From Kuschelorhynchus macadamiae (taxonomy: Eukaryota; Arthropoda; Insecta; Coleoptera; Curculionidae), in assembly GCA_030620095.1 (NCBI GenBank), contig JAUTXW010001344.1, positions 62,001 through 126,000 of the forward strand: 64,000 nt of DNA. Reading direction: 5' to 3'. Within the stretch, counting starts at the first letter, position 1; each line of letters starts with the position of its first letter. Below the pieces are notes generated by a model. It saw only the letters and a program-made list of their open reading frames with translations, was not told the origin of the DNA and searched no databases. Positions 10,458-23,139 of the stretch are shown here, one piece after another. The translations under genes and the position numbers were made by a program.

Positions 10458-11429
10458 AATAATACAAATATATTTTTACATAATAAATAAATACAGAAAA
10501 CTAGCGCTATATTTTTTATACGCGTACAAAATTGGGAAATGTCATTTGCTTCCAAGAAAACAAAAGAAAACGGCATCGTTTTGCATGACCTAGTGCAAAA
10601 TTTGGGATGATAATTATAAAAATTAGGATTTTTGTTGTTGATTATTAAAATAGACCCATACTATTATATATTTTTGAGAAGCTTTTAAAAGGGCAAATCA
10701 ATTCCTGGACAAATATGCATATACACAACTTTGGATCATATCAAAAAAATAACAACTCAAATGAAAAATATGCCACTGGATCCAGCGTAAAAAACTGCAT
10801 AAGCAGCAATTTTTCCCTTTGCGTTAAGTTAAAGGATAACCGAGATACAAGGGGGGTCCCAAAATGCAAAATTTTCTATTTCGCCCTGTATCTCATAAAC
10901 GAAGAAGGCTATGAAAATTTTGTTTACGGCTTCATGAGTTTCACTAAAAAATAGCTCACGTTCGTGAAAACGGCAAGGTTCTATCTGTAAAAATAAGCGA
11001 GATACCCAGCTTTTGCAACCAAATCCGAACACCCTGTACATCGTTGAACTCGCAATGAAAAGCGCAATCTAATACTGGATGTACTTTTTTCCGTCCCATA
11101 AGAAAAATCAAAATTGATGGTGGTTCCATTGAAACGAAACGTTGTAATACAAATTTGTTAACGTCACCTTGTACAGTTTACAAAGTGAGAATGAAAAAGT
11201 GTTTTCCGTTATTTCATATCTTTTCAAATAGCTTTAAAAAAAAATTAAAACGAAATCGCAATATTTCGGTTTTTCTCGGATATTTCCGGAACGGCCTAGA
11301 ATTTTCAAATTTGTAAAACGGGATTTTGTTGGGCATCAAAATACGCAACTTTTTTCTGGTTTAACCGACACTATATCTCTTACCGTTTCCTAGATCCCCG
11401 TGCTGTGCATTCTTATTTTGGACACACTG

Positions 11430-12978
11430 TATAAGGAAATATTAACAAAATACATAGGTAAATAAATAGATGTATGATGAAATTTTTAACGTAATAACTA
11501 TTGCTACTTTATTTTTTCTTCTTTCACTCCATTACTACTTTATACTTCAAATCAAAAATCAACGTACTTATAGGCTGTAATATTTGAAAGATTACATAAA
11601 GTCAAGTACTTTGGTGGTTTAATTTCAATTTTTTACTAACGAAATAGCTTTAGTTTTGTGATACAGTTCCCGTCGTTCAAGCAACTATTTTGGGTAATTA
11701 CGCTTGGTTTTCAGTAATTAGGAGTTTAGGGTTAATACTTCTCTTTGAATACCAAGAACTCGCCCAGGCTGTTATAAGCGTGTTTTAACGAGTCTCTTGA
11801 CATACGTTTTTGCGAGAAGTAGTTTTCTCAAGCAGCCAAAAAAACTAAGGAGTAGATGAAATATAGGTGGAAGCATTAGGTTTACAGAGGATGTATACAG
11901 GACAGCGCATGACAGAGACTGGTATTTAATGTAAAAATGAATTCCCTGTTCGGGAAGCGTGTGTCCCCAACACTAGCAAAACAACAAAAGAAAAACAACT
12001 GCAGCAACACGAGTAGGTTCAATCTCTTTCCTTTCCCAAAGTTTAATCTTACAACCTTGAAAGTTTATACTGCTTGGCATAGACATGGCAATATTTTTTT
12101 ACATTTCCAGTCTCCCCTCCACTTCGAACAGCAAATTCTCCGTACACTATTAGTAGTAGAGTTATTAAATTTTAAATTAAATTTTATGGAAATCGCTATT
12201 AAATATCAATTGTTAATTAAAAATAAATTTAACATAATTTAATTTATATACAAGGAAATGATATACGTATATGTTATAAAAAGCGGATTACAAAGTCGCA
12301 CTGAAATTTTCCTTGCGTGGGTATCAAAATATAATCAATATTTTCTGCACAAGGGTGAAATTCTACTCTCAAATTATTTTGCTCCCTTTATTTTTTTCTG
12401 CTTATACCTGATGGTTAAAACGTAACTTAATGATGGATAGTGTCTATTTTTAATGCTACAGGCTAATTTGGTTAATAGACTTTTTTCTATATTTATATCG
12501 TTTTGTGTACAATGTGCGTGACCACTGTTTTAATGGTTTATTTTTTATCTATTGTCCTTAGTCAAATTAAGAATAAATACTAAAATGTCTGTTAAACTAC
12601 GTTATCATCGGCTGTTTCTATCCATGCTGAATTTGCCTCAGTTCAAAGACAAAGTATCCAATTGAACAAGTTGATGGGTTTGTTTACAAACTCATTTATA
12701 CACATTTTTATTTTACAAATTAAAATTTTATAAACTCCTTGTGGTATCTGAGATTAAAGTTATGCTTTAGTCTGTTATATACGGGGGGTAGAAAAAAGTA
12801 CCTGAATTTTTCCCACATATTTTCCTCTGCTTTAAACACTCATTTTAAGATAGCTACATTTTCAATTATTTTGGCTTTGTTAAGGATGTAATCGGATGAA
12901 ATACAATAATTTGGTATTTGATAGTACCAAAACTTTTTTGATCTAAGTTGTACAACTGATGTTGAAGAATTAAATTAA
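11430..12978. other. No recognisable gene
   Basis: AT-rich sequence. An open frame at 11937-12242 (101 codons) has no recognisable domain and a biased, low-complexity end, so I do not call it a gene. Confidence 0.4.
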
Positions 12979-13375
12979 TTAAGAATTAAATCGTTTAGCT
13001 TTTGATTTAGAAACAGCTTCAAGCATGAACTTATTTACATCTTCCCTGTTAAACACATTCGATTTTTTGGATCTGTAACCATCATTTTTTCTTTTCAAAA
13101 ATGCTCGAAGTTTTGGATACTTAGAGATATCTATATTTTCCTCTATAAAAAGGGTGGACTTCAAAATCGAATACTCACACCATAAGCTTGATGGGGATCT
13201 CAATATAGCACTTTTTCGTGGAAATACGCCAAAAACAAGGTTTCTGAGACTGCAGTAGCCGTCTTGCTTTGGCAGCAATTCTTAAAGGATTTATATGCTG
13301 CTTCATACCTTTTTTCAACTTTTCCGGTACTAGAGATAAACAAGCAATATTCGCTGATTCTTCTATGGCTGTCAT
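12979..13375 (-). pseudogene. Fragment of a tyrosine-recombinase-like (Crypton-like?) protein
   Basis: The best open piece (12979-13278) contains SPSSLWCEYSILKSTLF, DISKYPKLRAFLKRK and SKKSNVFNREDVNKFMLEA. Overlapping frames upstream supply RYEAAYKSFKNC and ETLFLAYFHEK. This order resembles the SAM-like, DNA-binding N-terminal half of a multicopy tyrosine-recombinase-like protein that I recall from insect genomes: a core-binding domain followed by a threshold such as FTREEVNKF. The catalytic C-terminal half (R...HxxR...Y) is absent, and two frameshifts break the rest. A stop follows SKAKRFNS at 12979. The assignment to Crypton-like elements is from memory of the pattern and is only moderately sure. 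Confidence 0.45.
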
Positions 13376-13429
13376 GTCTATGTGTCATGTCTGTCTACTA
13401 TGTCATCAAATATAATGCAATTATATCAG

Positions 13430-13800
13430 ATATTAGGAATAACGAAAACTCCGAAAACGAAAAACAATCTGATATTTGCTTGAATCAGGCTAGTGATTTG
13501 AATTTTTCTTTGCTTTTTTCTGATTCAGGGGATAGTATACCATTAGCCGAGCTAAAGTCAACAATTGAATCAAAACTTCGAATTAAAAGGTTCCTGTCAA
13601 ACTAAAGGCTAAAAATAGGTTCAAGTGGAGTGGCAGGAAAGAAATCTTTCACCGTGTACCAAAAAAGAAATCTAATTGTGCATCCACCTGACAATAGAAA
13701 CGAATCAAAACAAATAAAAGTCAGGTATTGAAACATGGCACAATAATAGAATATACCAACAAAAAAATTGACAGAATATACCAACAAATAAATTGATGTT
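13430..13800 (+). pseudogene. Possible piggyBac-like transposase N-terminal fragment
   Basis: An acidic stretch (NNENSENEKQSD at about 13435) leads to DSIPLAELKS (about 13530), typical of the variable acidic head of piggyBac-type transposases. After the stop at 13605 shifted frames give NRFKWSGRKEIFHRVPKKK, NLIVHPPDNRNESKQIK and IETWHNN. These resemble the conserved start of the piggyBac domain (a VIHLPG...PIETW pattern). The DDD core is missing. A Cys-containing stretch at about 13930 (TCAVCKEFKCLQHQKKIC) could be the remains of a C-terminal zinc finger, but that is weak. Confidence 0.35.
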
Positions 13801-14880
13801 CAGAGATCTAAATATGCCAATAGTAATTTTGAAAATTATCCCTCCATTAACAGCGCCTAACAGATCCCTAACTACCTTAATTAGGTATGATTTTTGCCCA
13901 AGAACACTAGATTAAAAATCTAGGGTTACCTGCGCAGTATGCAAAGAGTTCAAATGTTTACAACACCAGAAGAAAATTTGCCAAAACGGCCAGAATACGC
14001 TTGGCCCTTTTTTTATTTTGAAAAAACCCAAGGCCTCGTATATAGCAGAGCAAAGCATGCCCCAGGTCCCTCGAACTCTTTAACAAATCATTCGCATACA
14101 AAATGTAAGAAACTGTTTGCAAATAAACATTTTGTAATTCAAATTAAACTTGAATTTAAAGAAACTGCACTTGAATTGGACAGTATCAGAGAATGAGATG
14201 AGATTAAGCACAATTATAAAACATTTTTCTTGGACATCTGCCCCTGTATAACGCATAAAACGTTCTCGATAATATCGATAATATTTACCGCTGTGTCAGC
14301 TATAACTGGCCATTATTTCTCTGGGGAATTTAACCTCCGTTCCATTTAGTATATTACAATACAAACAAAAGCGATGGCTGTTAAATTGCTCCGATTTTTT
14401 TTGCTTCTAATGATGGAGGTCTCTATTTTTATATTTTTTGAACAAACTAATCATTAAAAGCTGCTTGTTTTTAATAGAAGTATCCAGTACAGGGTTCGAA
14501 TTTATATTTTAAATTGAGGCTTGCATACAATATAAGTGTACCCTATAAAAATTTATCAGGTATCTTAAAATAAAAATTAAAATAAATGTGGCTTTATTGT
14601 AATTCTAAAAAAATTTAAATTACAATTGGCGGAGTTGAAGCCAAGCTTCCTATCTCAACCAGCAGATACATGTATACATGAATTATTATACACGATATTG
14701 TCTTACCTAAGTGACTAAAATGTAAAACATATAAAAAATACAAGCCATCAATAGGGTTTTCTAAATGAATATAATTAGCTCACAACCTGCAAAACAACCC
14801 CTTTAAGAGGGCAGACGAAGAGAAACAAAAGCAAAAATTATAATAAGAAATTAAAAAATAAGTTTCACAGAAATTATGAA
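13800..14880. other. No confident feature; 3' flank of LINE-1
   Basis: An open frame at 13939-14196 (85 codons) has no recognisable domain. The rest is AT-rich, without terminal repeats I could pair. Confidence 0.35.
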
Positions 14881-16888
14881 TTATTGTTCTAACTGCTTTT
14901 TTAAACCTGAGGCATCTTTTAAATAAGTAGGTACTTTATTGTACATCTTTGATATTTGGTTAGAAAAGGACCGCTCATACATCGAAGTACGATGTATAGG
15001 TGCAGTCAAGGTGTTTTTATGCCTCAGGTCTAAGTTATGTGCATCGCACCTAAATTTTACTTTGCTATATAAATAACAAGGACATTTATTGCAAATTATC
15101 TTATTATATAAAACTAGACTATGCACCACTCGTCTTTCATTCATTCTCAACCAGTGGATTTCCCGCAATTTTGCACTAACACCCCTTTCACTACCCCGAA
15201 TACCACAAATCAGACGTACACACGAATTCTGCATAAGCTGGATTCTTTTGACATCACAGTTCAAAAGGCAGGGTCCATACAGCACATCGCAGTAGTTAAA
15301 GTGCGATAAGACGATGGAATCACAAACACACATATTTATATGCTCCGAGAACCTAAGATTAGTGTCCATTAGGAGACCTAAATTTTTAGAAGTATTACAA
15401 GTATTCAAGATCTTACCAATCTGCTAATTTTAAGAAGATTCTGGTTTTGATCTCGTGACTCTGTCCGACCAAACAACAAAATTTGTGATTTTGTTGGATT
15501 GACGCTCTCAAATAAGAACATTTAGATCATGTGTCAATTTATCATTAGCCGCCAAGATCCCACTAGGTTTAAAAGAAAAATACAATTGAGTGTCATCTGC
15601 ATAGAAATGCGCAGAATAATCATAAATATGTTATAAGTTGTGATGTGTAAATATCCAAAAGCAATAAGTTTCCAGTATATCTTTTGGGTACATCCCACAG
15701 AGAACCTCCAAAGATCCAGAAAGCTTACGATTGGATTTAACCATCTGGCTTCTACCATGAAGATATGCTGTAATAAAATTTCTAGCGCTGCTGAAACCAA
15801 TATAATTAAGAATGCCTAGGGGAAGGGTATGGTTTAGACGGTCAAAAGTTTTTGAGTTTTTTTGTATTTTGACAATAGCTGTTATTTAGAGTAGAGACAA
15901 TGCAAAATTAACTGGACTGTTGGCAATATGTTAAATTGGGCGACATATTCTCTTTTCGGATATCCATCACTCTCTGATTACTTTCGAAGGAGTGAAAATT
16001 GAATAGTTCCGTCAAAAAGAAATTAAATGTATCAATTTTAAGATCAATGTTATTTTAAGTAAAAATTCATTAAAGAACATATTCTGGAATGATGTGAGGG
16101 CAACAAAAAGCAACATGATCAAAATTTTTATAATCTCCGTCTTATTTGCAAAAAATGGTTTAGGTTTAAAAATTTCCATTGGTTTTTAATGACATTTAAT
16201 TAGAAAGTGATCAGACGTTCATCGAATGTGAGATGCAAAAAAAACAACCCCAGAATCCAAAACTAAATCTTTATTTGAACACAATATAATATCAATAAGC
16301 GTTGCACTATTATTTCCCTGCCTAGTAGGTTCGTCAATGAGCTGGGATAAATTGTATGCAGACAAAAGCATTAAAAAAACGCTGTGTATAGGTACAGCTT
16401 AGGTTTAAAATATTTATGTTAAAGTCGCCTGCGCATACAAAGTTGTCACACTCAAGCAATCGCCCACAAGTATTTTCCTCAAACTCGCTGAAAAAATCAC
16501 ACATATTATCAAACCCAGGACTCCTATATAATACATCAAATACAGTTTTTACTTTATTAATCTTCAACTCTACCCAGATTTGTTCAGCATGATTAACATT
16601 GACGTTAGCTATTTAGAGCAAACTAATAGAGTTCCTAATGAATAAAAGTACACCACCACCACGGCCATTGGCTTGATCTTTTCTCACGAGTTTAAAACCC
16701 TGAATACTTATTACGTCATCAGAAATTAAGTACGTGAGCCAGGATTCAGAAACTGCCAAAATATCTATAATATGCTTTCTAATATAATCCCTAATTTTAG
16801 TCATCTTTGAAATTGTGGATCTAATATTTATATGAGCTATATTAAGTTTATCCAAGTTCCTTAGGGCATTTCTACGTAGAATAGCCAT
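14881..16888 (-). pseudogene. LINE-1 ORF2: apurinic endonuclease and partial reverse transcriptase
   Basis: The endonuclease begins near ATG 16888: LNIAHINIRS, DILAVSESWL (catalytic Glu-type position) and GRGGGVLLFI, then after a shift VCAGDFNINIL (16567-16334). The sequence between about 16230 and 15860 is unreadable. The RT then appears as TFDRLNHTLPLGILNYIGFS (motif A region, shifted), a decayed GVPQGS region near 15690, HFYADDTQLYFSF (motif C, about 15590), and an open C-terminal part 15408-14881 with DSIVLSHFNYCDVLYGPCL. The RT fingers are deleted and several stops are present, so it is not functional. Confidence 0.75.
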
Positions 16889-16956
16889 TATGGTTTAGAA
16901 AAAAAAAAATATATATATATACCACTTACAGTTTTTTTTTCGCGTTCCAAACAAAC

Positions 16957-17895
16957 CTAATCAATGTCCTTTAGACTATCCACTAGTGCTGATGTGATGA
17001 TCCGAATAACAGGTTCACCTTCAGCCTTGTTAGCGAGAATGTTGTCGTCTTTGCAGCATACAAACTTGAAACCTGCATTCTTTAATTCACCTGCTTTTCT
17101 CAACAGTCCACGGGTATGTTTGGATAGATAAAAATTCGACGATTTATATCTGCTGCAATGCCACATTCATTGGTATCTAAAGACACCAATTTTCGTGTCT
17201 CTAGCACTTTCTTTTTAGTACTTTCTTGAGTGAAAGACACCAAAATCGGCTTTCTGTTCTGTTGGCTTGGCAAAATTCTATAGTTATATTCATCCGATGT
17301 TACGTCTACATGTAATGCAGAAAATACCTTCTTCACATCTCCGGACACGTTATCATCTCCATTAAACCCAACAATAACAATGTTTTTATTTTTCTCTTGC
17401 AATGTGCTCATAGTCGACGACCTACTGTGTATGATCTCCTTTTCAAGTTCTACCACTCTGTTTTTTAATTATATTTGTTCTTTTTTCAACAGCTTATTTT
17501 CATTTGTAATGGCTTTTATACATTCCTTTATTTGCTCCATCATAGTTCCATTACAAGTCATGGAATTTCTAAGTTCCAAAAATATTTTCGAAAGTTTCAG
17601 CGGCTCCAACACCCCGTCTATGTGATGAAGAGCATTCATTGGATGTTTCAACCTCGGATTCCGAGTCGCTAATAGAAGCATGGCTAATTGAGCATGCAAT
17701 ACAACACCACTTTTCATCCTTTTTGCGTAGGTCATATGCCCTAAACTCTTCATCAGTGACCCCAGAGCACGACTTGTGAAACCATCCCTTGCATTTACCG
17801 GCACATTGTATTCTATATTGATTCTTCGTGACATTGCCCTTGCATTTAAAACAGATTGAATTCTTTCTCTTCTTAGCCGCTATAGTAAATCTCAA
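16957..17895 (-). pseudogene. LINE-1 ORF1: PHD-like finger, coiled coil and nucleic-acid-binding domain
   Basis: The first piece (17895-17569) reads CFKCKGNVTKNQYRIQC, CKGWFHKSCSGV and KWCCIACS. This is a Cys4-His-Cys3 arrangement like a PHD finger, followed by an acidic Ser-rich linker (SDSESEVETSNECSS). A shifted frame continues through a heptad-like segment around 17550-17400 and then NKNIVIVGFNGDD (about 17385), the start of the RNA-binding-like domain of LINE ORF1 proteins. The C-terminal part ends LVDSLKDID with a stop at 16957. Frameshifts lie near 17570 and 17100. The product would bind the LINE RNA. There is no clear ATG: the first open codons are TTG AGA near 17895, just 3' of a TTCTTCCA-like stretch, so the true start or a splice acceptor is unresolved. 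Confidence 0.7.
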
Positions 17896-18213
17896 AAAAT
17901 TGGAAGAAAGAAAGAGAAAAAAAAACGTAAAAAAAAAGATTTCAAATTGTTAATATTAAAAACCTTGCAGTACGCCTCTGTTCCGTATGTGTCCAGCGAA
18001 CGACGAACTTAGAAGCAGAAAATCGAAAGGGAATCCTCACAAAAACATCAACAATGCATCCACTGATAAGAGTCCGAAGCGAATTTCCTTAAATCTCTGA
18101 ATATATTTTTAGATTTTCAAACAACTTTAGTGTTTTTAGCACCATTTATGATTTTTACAGCACTCAGAGTTTAATTATATGAGACTGCATTTTTTAACAT
18201 ACGCAACCATTTT

Positions 18214-19228
<1,015 letters not shown>

Positions 19229-19544
19229 GTTGCGTATGTTAAAAAATGCAGTCTCATATAATTAAACTCTGAGTGCTGTAAAAATCATAAATGGTGCTAA
19301 AAAGACTAAAGTTGTTTGAAAATCTAAAAATATATTCAGAGATTTAAGGTAATTTGCTTCGGACTCTTATCAGTGGATGCATTGTTGATGTTTTTGTGAG
19401 GATTCCCTTTCGATTTTCTGCTTCTAAGTTCGTCGTTCGCTGGACATATACGGAACAGAGGCGTACTGCAGGGTTTTTAATATTAACAATTTGAAATCTT
19501 TTTTTTACGTTTTCTTTTTTCTCTTTCTTTCTTCCAGTCTTTTG

Positions 19545-20335
19545 AGATTTACTATAGCGGCTAAGAAGAGAAAGAATTCAATCTGTTTTAAATGCAAGGG
19601 CAATGTCACGAAGACTCAATATAGAATACAATGTGCCGGTAAATGCAAGGGATGGTTTCACAAGTCGTGCTCTGGGGTCACTGATGAAGAGTTTAGGGCA
19701 TATGACCTGCGCAAAAAGGATGAAAAGTGGTGTTGTATTGAATGCTCAATTAGCCATGCTTCTATTAGCTACTCGGAATCCGATGTCGAAACATCCAATG
19801 AATGCTCTTCATCACATAGACGGAGTGTTGGAGCCGCTGAAACTTTCGAAAATATTTTTGGAACTTAGAAATTCCATGACTTTTAATGGAAATATGATGG
19901 AGCAAATAAAGGAATGTATAAAAGCCTTAATGGAGATGATAACGTGTCCGGAGACGTGAAGAAGGTATTTTCTGCATTAAATGTAGACGTAACATCGGAT
20001 GAATATAACTATAGAATTTTGCCAAGCCAACAGAACAGAAAGCCGATTTTGATGTCTTTCACTCAAGAAAATACTAAAAAGAAAGTGCTAGAGAGACGAA
20101 AATTGGTGTCTTTAGATACCAATGAATGTGGCATTGCAGCAGAAATAAATCGTCGAATTTTTATCTATCCAAACATACCCGTGAACTGTTGAGAAAAGCA
20201 GGTGAATTAAAGAATGCAGGTTTTAAGTTTGTATGCTGCAAAGACGACAACATTCTCGCTAACAAGGCTCAAGGTGAACCTGTTATTCGGATCATCACAT
20301 CAGCACTAGTGGATAGTCTAAAGGACATTGATTAG
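19545..20335 (+). pseudogene. LINE ORF1 (right palindrome arm), coiled coil deleted
   Basis: The PHD-like finger is readable at 19545-19868 (CFKCKGNVTKTQYRIQC, CKGWFHKSCSGV, KWCCIECS). The RNA-binding-like domain follows at 19930-20192 (GDDNVSGDVKKVFSAL) and the C-terminal part at 20126-20335, ending SLKDID. The frame breaks after FENIFGT and again near 20190, as in the left copy. The coiled-coil segment is removed by a deletion at about 19928. It has the same domain content and fate as the partner at 16957-17895. Confidence 0.7.
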
Positions 20336-20400
20336 GTTTGTTTGGAACGCGAAAAAAAAACTGTAAGTGGTATATATATATTTTTTTCTAAACCATAATG

Positions 20401-20947
20401 GCTATTCTACGTAGAAATGCCCTAAGGAACTTGGATAAACTTAATATAGCTCATAAATATTAGATCCATAATTTCAAAGATGACTAAAATTAGGGATTAT
20501 ATTAGAAAGCATAATATAGATATTTTGGCAGTTTCTGAATCCTGGCTCACATACTTAATTTCTGATGACGTAATAAGTATTCAGGGTTTTAAACTCGTGA
20601 GAAAAGATCAAGCCAATGGCCGTGGTGGTGGTGTACTTTTATTCATTAGGTACTCTATTAGTTTGCTCGAAATAGCTAACGTCAATGTTAATCATGCTGA
20701 ACAAATCTGGGTAGAGTTGAAGATTAATAAAGTAAAAACTGTATTTGATGTATTATACAGGAATCCTGGGTTTGATAATATGTATGATTTTTTCAGCGAG
20801 TTTGAGGAAAATATTTGTGGGCGATTGCTTGAGTGTGACAACTTTGTATGCGCAGGCGACTTTAACATAAATATTTTAAACCTAAACTGTACCTATACAC
20901 AGCGTTTTTTTAATGCTTTTGTCTGCATACAATTTATCCCAGCTCAT
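20401..20947 (+). pseudogene. LINE apurinic endonuclease fragment (right palindrome arm)
   Basis: It starts MAILRRNALRNLDKLNIAH at 20399-20455, with a 2-bp loss before the main open part at 20480. DILAVSESWL, GRGGGVLLFI and FVCAGDFNINIL are intact, covering roughly the first two thirds of the endonuclease. The frame then runs into the (TA)n array, so the apparent 214-codon ORF is a chimera of the endonuclease and microsatellite. Confidence 0.75.
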
Positions 20948-20951
20948 ATAG

Positions 20952-21007
<56 letters not shown>

Positions 21008-21041
21008 TATATATATATATTATATATATTATATATATACA
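20948..21041. repeat. (TA)n array truncating the right LINE arm
   Basis: TA-rich tract with TTATA interruptions that starts exactly where homology to the LINE stops. Confidence 0.9.
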
Positions 21042-21894
21042 AAAGGTCTCATGATTGTCTACACATATTGAAGATTGAAAACATTATATATTTCAGCACT
21101 ACAAAAAAAAGGATGAGACTTTGAATTTATTCGATTTAAGAATATTATTTAAACCAGTGTGCGTCGCTAGGACTATTACAAAAATTCAAATAAGAGCTTA
21201 ATTCCTAAAATCCTTTTTTTGGCATAAATCGGACTCGCGTAATCTTTACCACATTTGTAAAAGGTCTGCTAGGCGTTAACCTGAAACGGGAAAGTTCTCC
21301 CATTAAAACTACGTTTAGGATTAAGGCGATACGACCACTCGACTTTATTATACCCTTACCACATTTTTCTGTTTAAAGGTCAAAAGTTAATTATAACGTA
21401 ATTGACGGTAAATGTTGGTTCCGGTCTATAAACATTTTAAATGATCTCCTAAAACTACTAAATCAGTTAGTTAATGTTCATAGCCAAGGATTTAACGTCC
21501 ATTAAGGTGGCAAAAAAGCGACACCTATTTTTTTCCTGTCGATAAACTATCAGTTATTATTTTTACTTAGTTTAACGAATATTTAAATTAGTTTTTTATA
21601 AACATTTATATAAAAGAAGGAACCGATTAAAAGAAACACTAAAAAGTAAAAAATTATATTTTATTCCACATGTAAAATTTGACTTCATGAAGTCGGCGTT
21701 AAACTAATTGTTAATTACCTAATTACAAACAGACATGTATATACCAAGTGCCTACATATATACCATTTTAATTAGACATGGTCTTTATTATTTTCACACC
21801 GACTTAATAAATCAAATTTTTATTGTGGAATAAAATATTATTTTTTAATTTTTAGTGCTTTTTTTTAGGTCGCTTCTATTTTTAACATAGAACG
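21042..21894. other. No recognisable feature
   Basis: AT-rich sequence without pairing repeats or protein similarity that I can see. Confidence 0.4.
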
Positions 21895-21959
21895 GAAGCT
21901 TTCACGGCTTTGGTCAATTAAGAAATCATGGTTCTTGGGATTAGATCATGTCAAATTGG

Positions 21960-22570
21960 AATTACTATCCGACGTTTCGCCTTCGATTGCACGAGGCATC
22001 TTCAGGGATCTTTACTCCACGAGATCTGAACACTGAAGGAGCTCGAAGAGATTCAGGCGGGCTTTTATACCCGACTTGTGCTCGCCGAACCGTGACCCTG
22101 TGTTAAGATCGATTTCCACGTGTGATGTAGACCGTAACCGGTATCTCTATTGAAATTTTTTGTATGTTTAAATATTTCAATAGACTTTCTAACTTTTCGT
22201 TTATAAAAACCTATGCGATGCTGGAACCTTGCTTTCCTTTACATTTACGAAATGGCCAGTGTTATGCTGGTGTTCAGCTATAGCAGATTGAACAATTTGT
22301 TTCTTTTTAATACATCGTTCATATTCCTTAAGTCTAGTTGATATTGAGCGTCCTCTTTCTCCCACGTGCACTTCTCCACGGGAGCAAGGAATTTTATATA
22401 CTCATTTTGTTTGGAAAGGTACAAGATCTTTGGGGCTCCGCAAGCATTGTCCATTCTTCTTATGTGTATTGAAGATTGTACGTATGTTGGATCGCCGAAG
22501 TAATCGTCCTAATTTGTCTGTAGTGCCATGTATGTAGGGAAAAACAACTCCGCCAAAGGACAATGATAAA
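21960..22570 (-). pseudogene. PLE-1 GIY-YIG endonuclease, minus copy
   Basis: Minus-strand frames read GTTDKLGRLLRRSNIRTIFN, then KIPCSRGEVHVGERGRSIS around 22400-22340, and IVQSAIAEHQHNTGHFVN at about 22290. The domain corresponds to the nuclease that nicks target DNA for PLE retrotransposition. The reverse transcriptase is missing and there are stops near the C-terminal end. Confidence 0.65.
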
Positions 22571-22589
22571 GAGCCACCATTAGGTAGTG

Positions 22590-23050
22590 TTGTTCTTCCC
22601 TACATACATGGCACTACAGATAAAATAGGACGATTACTTCGGCGGTCCAACATACGTACAATCTTCAATACACATAAGAAGATTGGACAATGCTTGCGAT
22701 CCCCGAAAGATCTTGTAAATTTTCAAACAAAAGGAGTATATAAAATTCCTTGCTCCTGTGGAGAAGCGTATGTGGGAGAAACAGGACGCTCAATAACAAC
22801 TAGACTTAAGGAACATGAACGATGTATTAAAAAGAACTAAATTGTTCAATCTGCTGTAGCTGAACATCAGCATAACACTGGCCATTTCATAAATGTAAAG
22901 GAAACCAAGGTTCTAGCATCGGTTCCAGGTTTTTATAAACGAAAAGTTGAAATATTTAAACATACAAAAGATTTCAGTAGAGATACGGTTTACGGTCTAC
23001 ATCACACGTGGAAATCGATCTTAACACAGTGTTCAGATCTCGTGTAGTAA
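22590..23050 (+). pseudogene. PLE-1 GIY-YIG endonuclease, plus copy
   Basis: The plus strand reads GRLLRRSNIRTIFNTHKK (about 22627), KIPCSCGEAYVGETGRSITT (about 22744), a stop after RCIKKN (near 22841), then AVAEHQHNTGHFINVKETK and FYKRKVEIFKHTKDFSRDT. The paired Cys before the Y-VG block and the Arg/Glu-His positions of GIY-YIG nucleases are present. It is 5'-truncated, with one nonsense codon in the domain. Confidence 0.7.
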
Positions 23051-23139
23051 AGATCCCTGAAGATGCCTAGTGCAATCGAAGACCAAACGTCGGATAGTAA
23101 TTCCAATTTGACACGGTCTGATCCCGCTTCAATTTTTGT

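Larger units (their letters stand above)
8641..11036 (-). mobile_element. DD41D mariner-type transposon B, nested in element A
   Basis: The ends are CAGGGTATCCGGATTTGGTT and, in reverse complement, CAGGGTGTTCGGATTTGGTT, flanked by TA (8639-8640 and 11037-11038). The TIRs match over roughly 400 bp (8641-9090 and about 10580-11036). The left arm also carries an internal, oppositely oriented terminus at about 8966-8981 (AAATGGGACACCCTG then TA). The matching site on the right arm is eroded. The transposase is on the minus strand. The element is about 2.4 kb and inserted into the right arm of A, so it is the younger of the two. Confidence 0.9.
6880..11429 (+). mobile_element. DD41D mariner-type transposon A, with element B nested in its right arm
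   Basis: The left end is TA then CAGTGTGTTCAAGATAAGGA. The right end reads TATTTTGGACACACTG then TA (6878-6879 and 11430-11431). The left arm 6880-7430 matches, in reverse complement, the joined right blocks 8495-8638 plus 11039-11429, giving TIRs of about 550 bp. Removing element B (8641-11036) with one TA restores a continuous match (CAGCACAATATGATTACTTA against CTACACAATATGGTTACTTA on the left). Its original length is about 2.15 kb. The termini belong to the same CAGNGTGTCC group as B and C but are diverged. It lies 27 bp right of the end of element Z. Confidence 0.85.
14881..18213 (-). mobile_element. LINE-1: CR1-like non-LTR retrotransposon, internally deleted
   Basis: Reading the minus strand from 18213: a 5' region, ORF1 with a PHD-like zinc finger, a coiled coil and an RNA-binding-like part (17895-16957), then ORF2 with an apurinic endonuclease (16888-16240) and reverse transcriptase from motif A to the C-terminus (about 15860-14881). 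The RT fingers are missing. A PHD finger in ORF1 is known for CR1-group LINEs. The 5' 1.9 kb is repeated head-to-head at 19222-20947. Confidence 0.8.

Noticed and set aside
11937..12242. 101-codon ORF as a possible host gene
   Set aside because: No domain, no neighbouring exon, and an AT-driven Leu/Ile/Asn/Lys-rich end. Chance is the simplest explanation.
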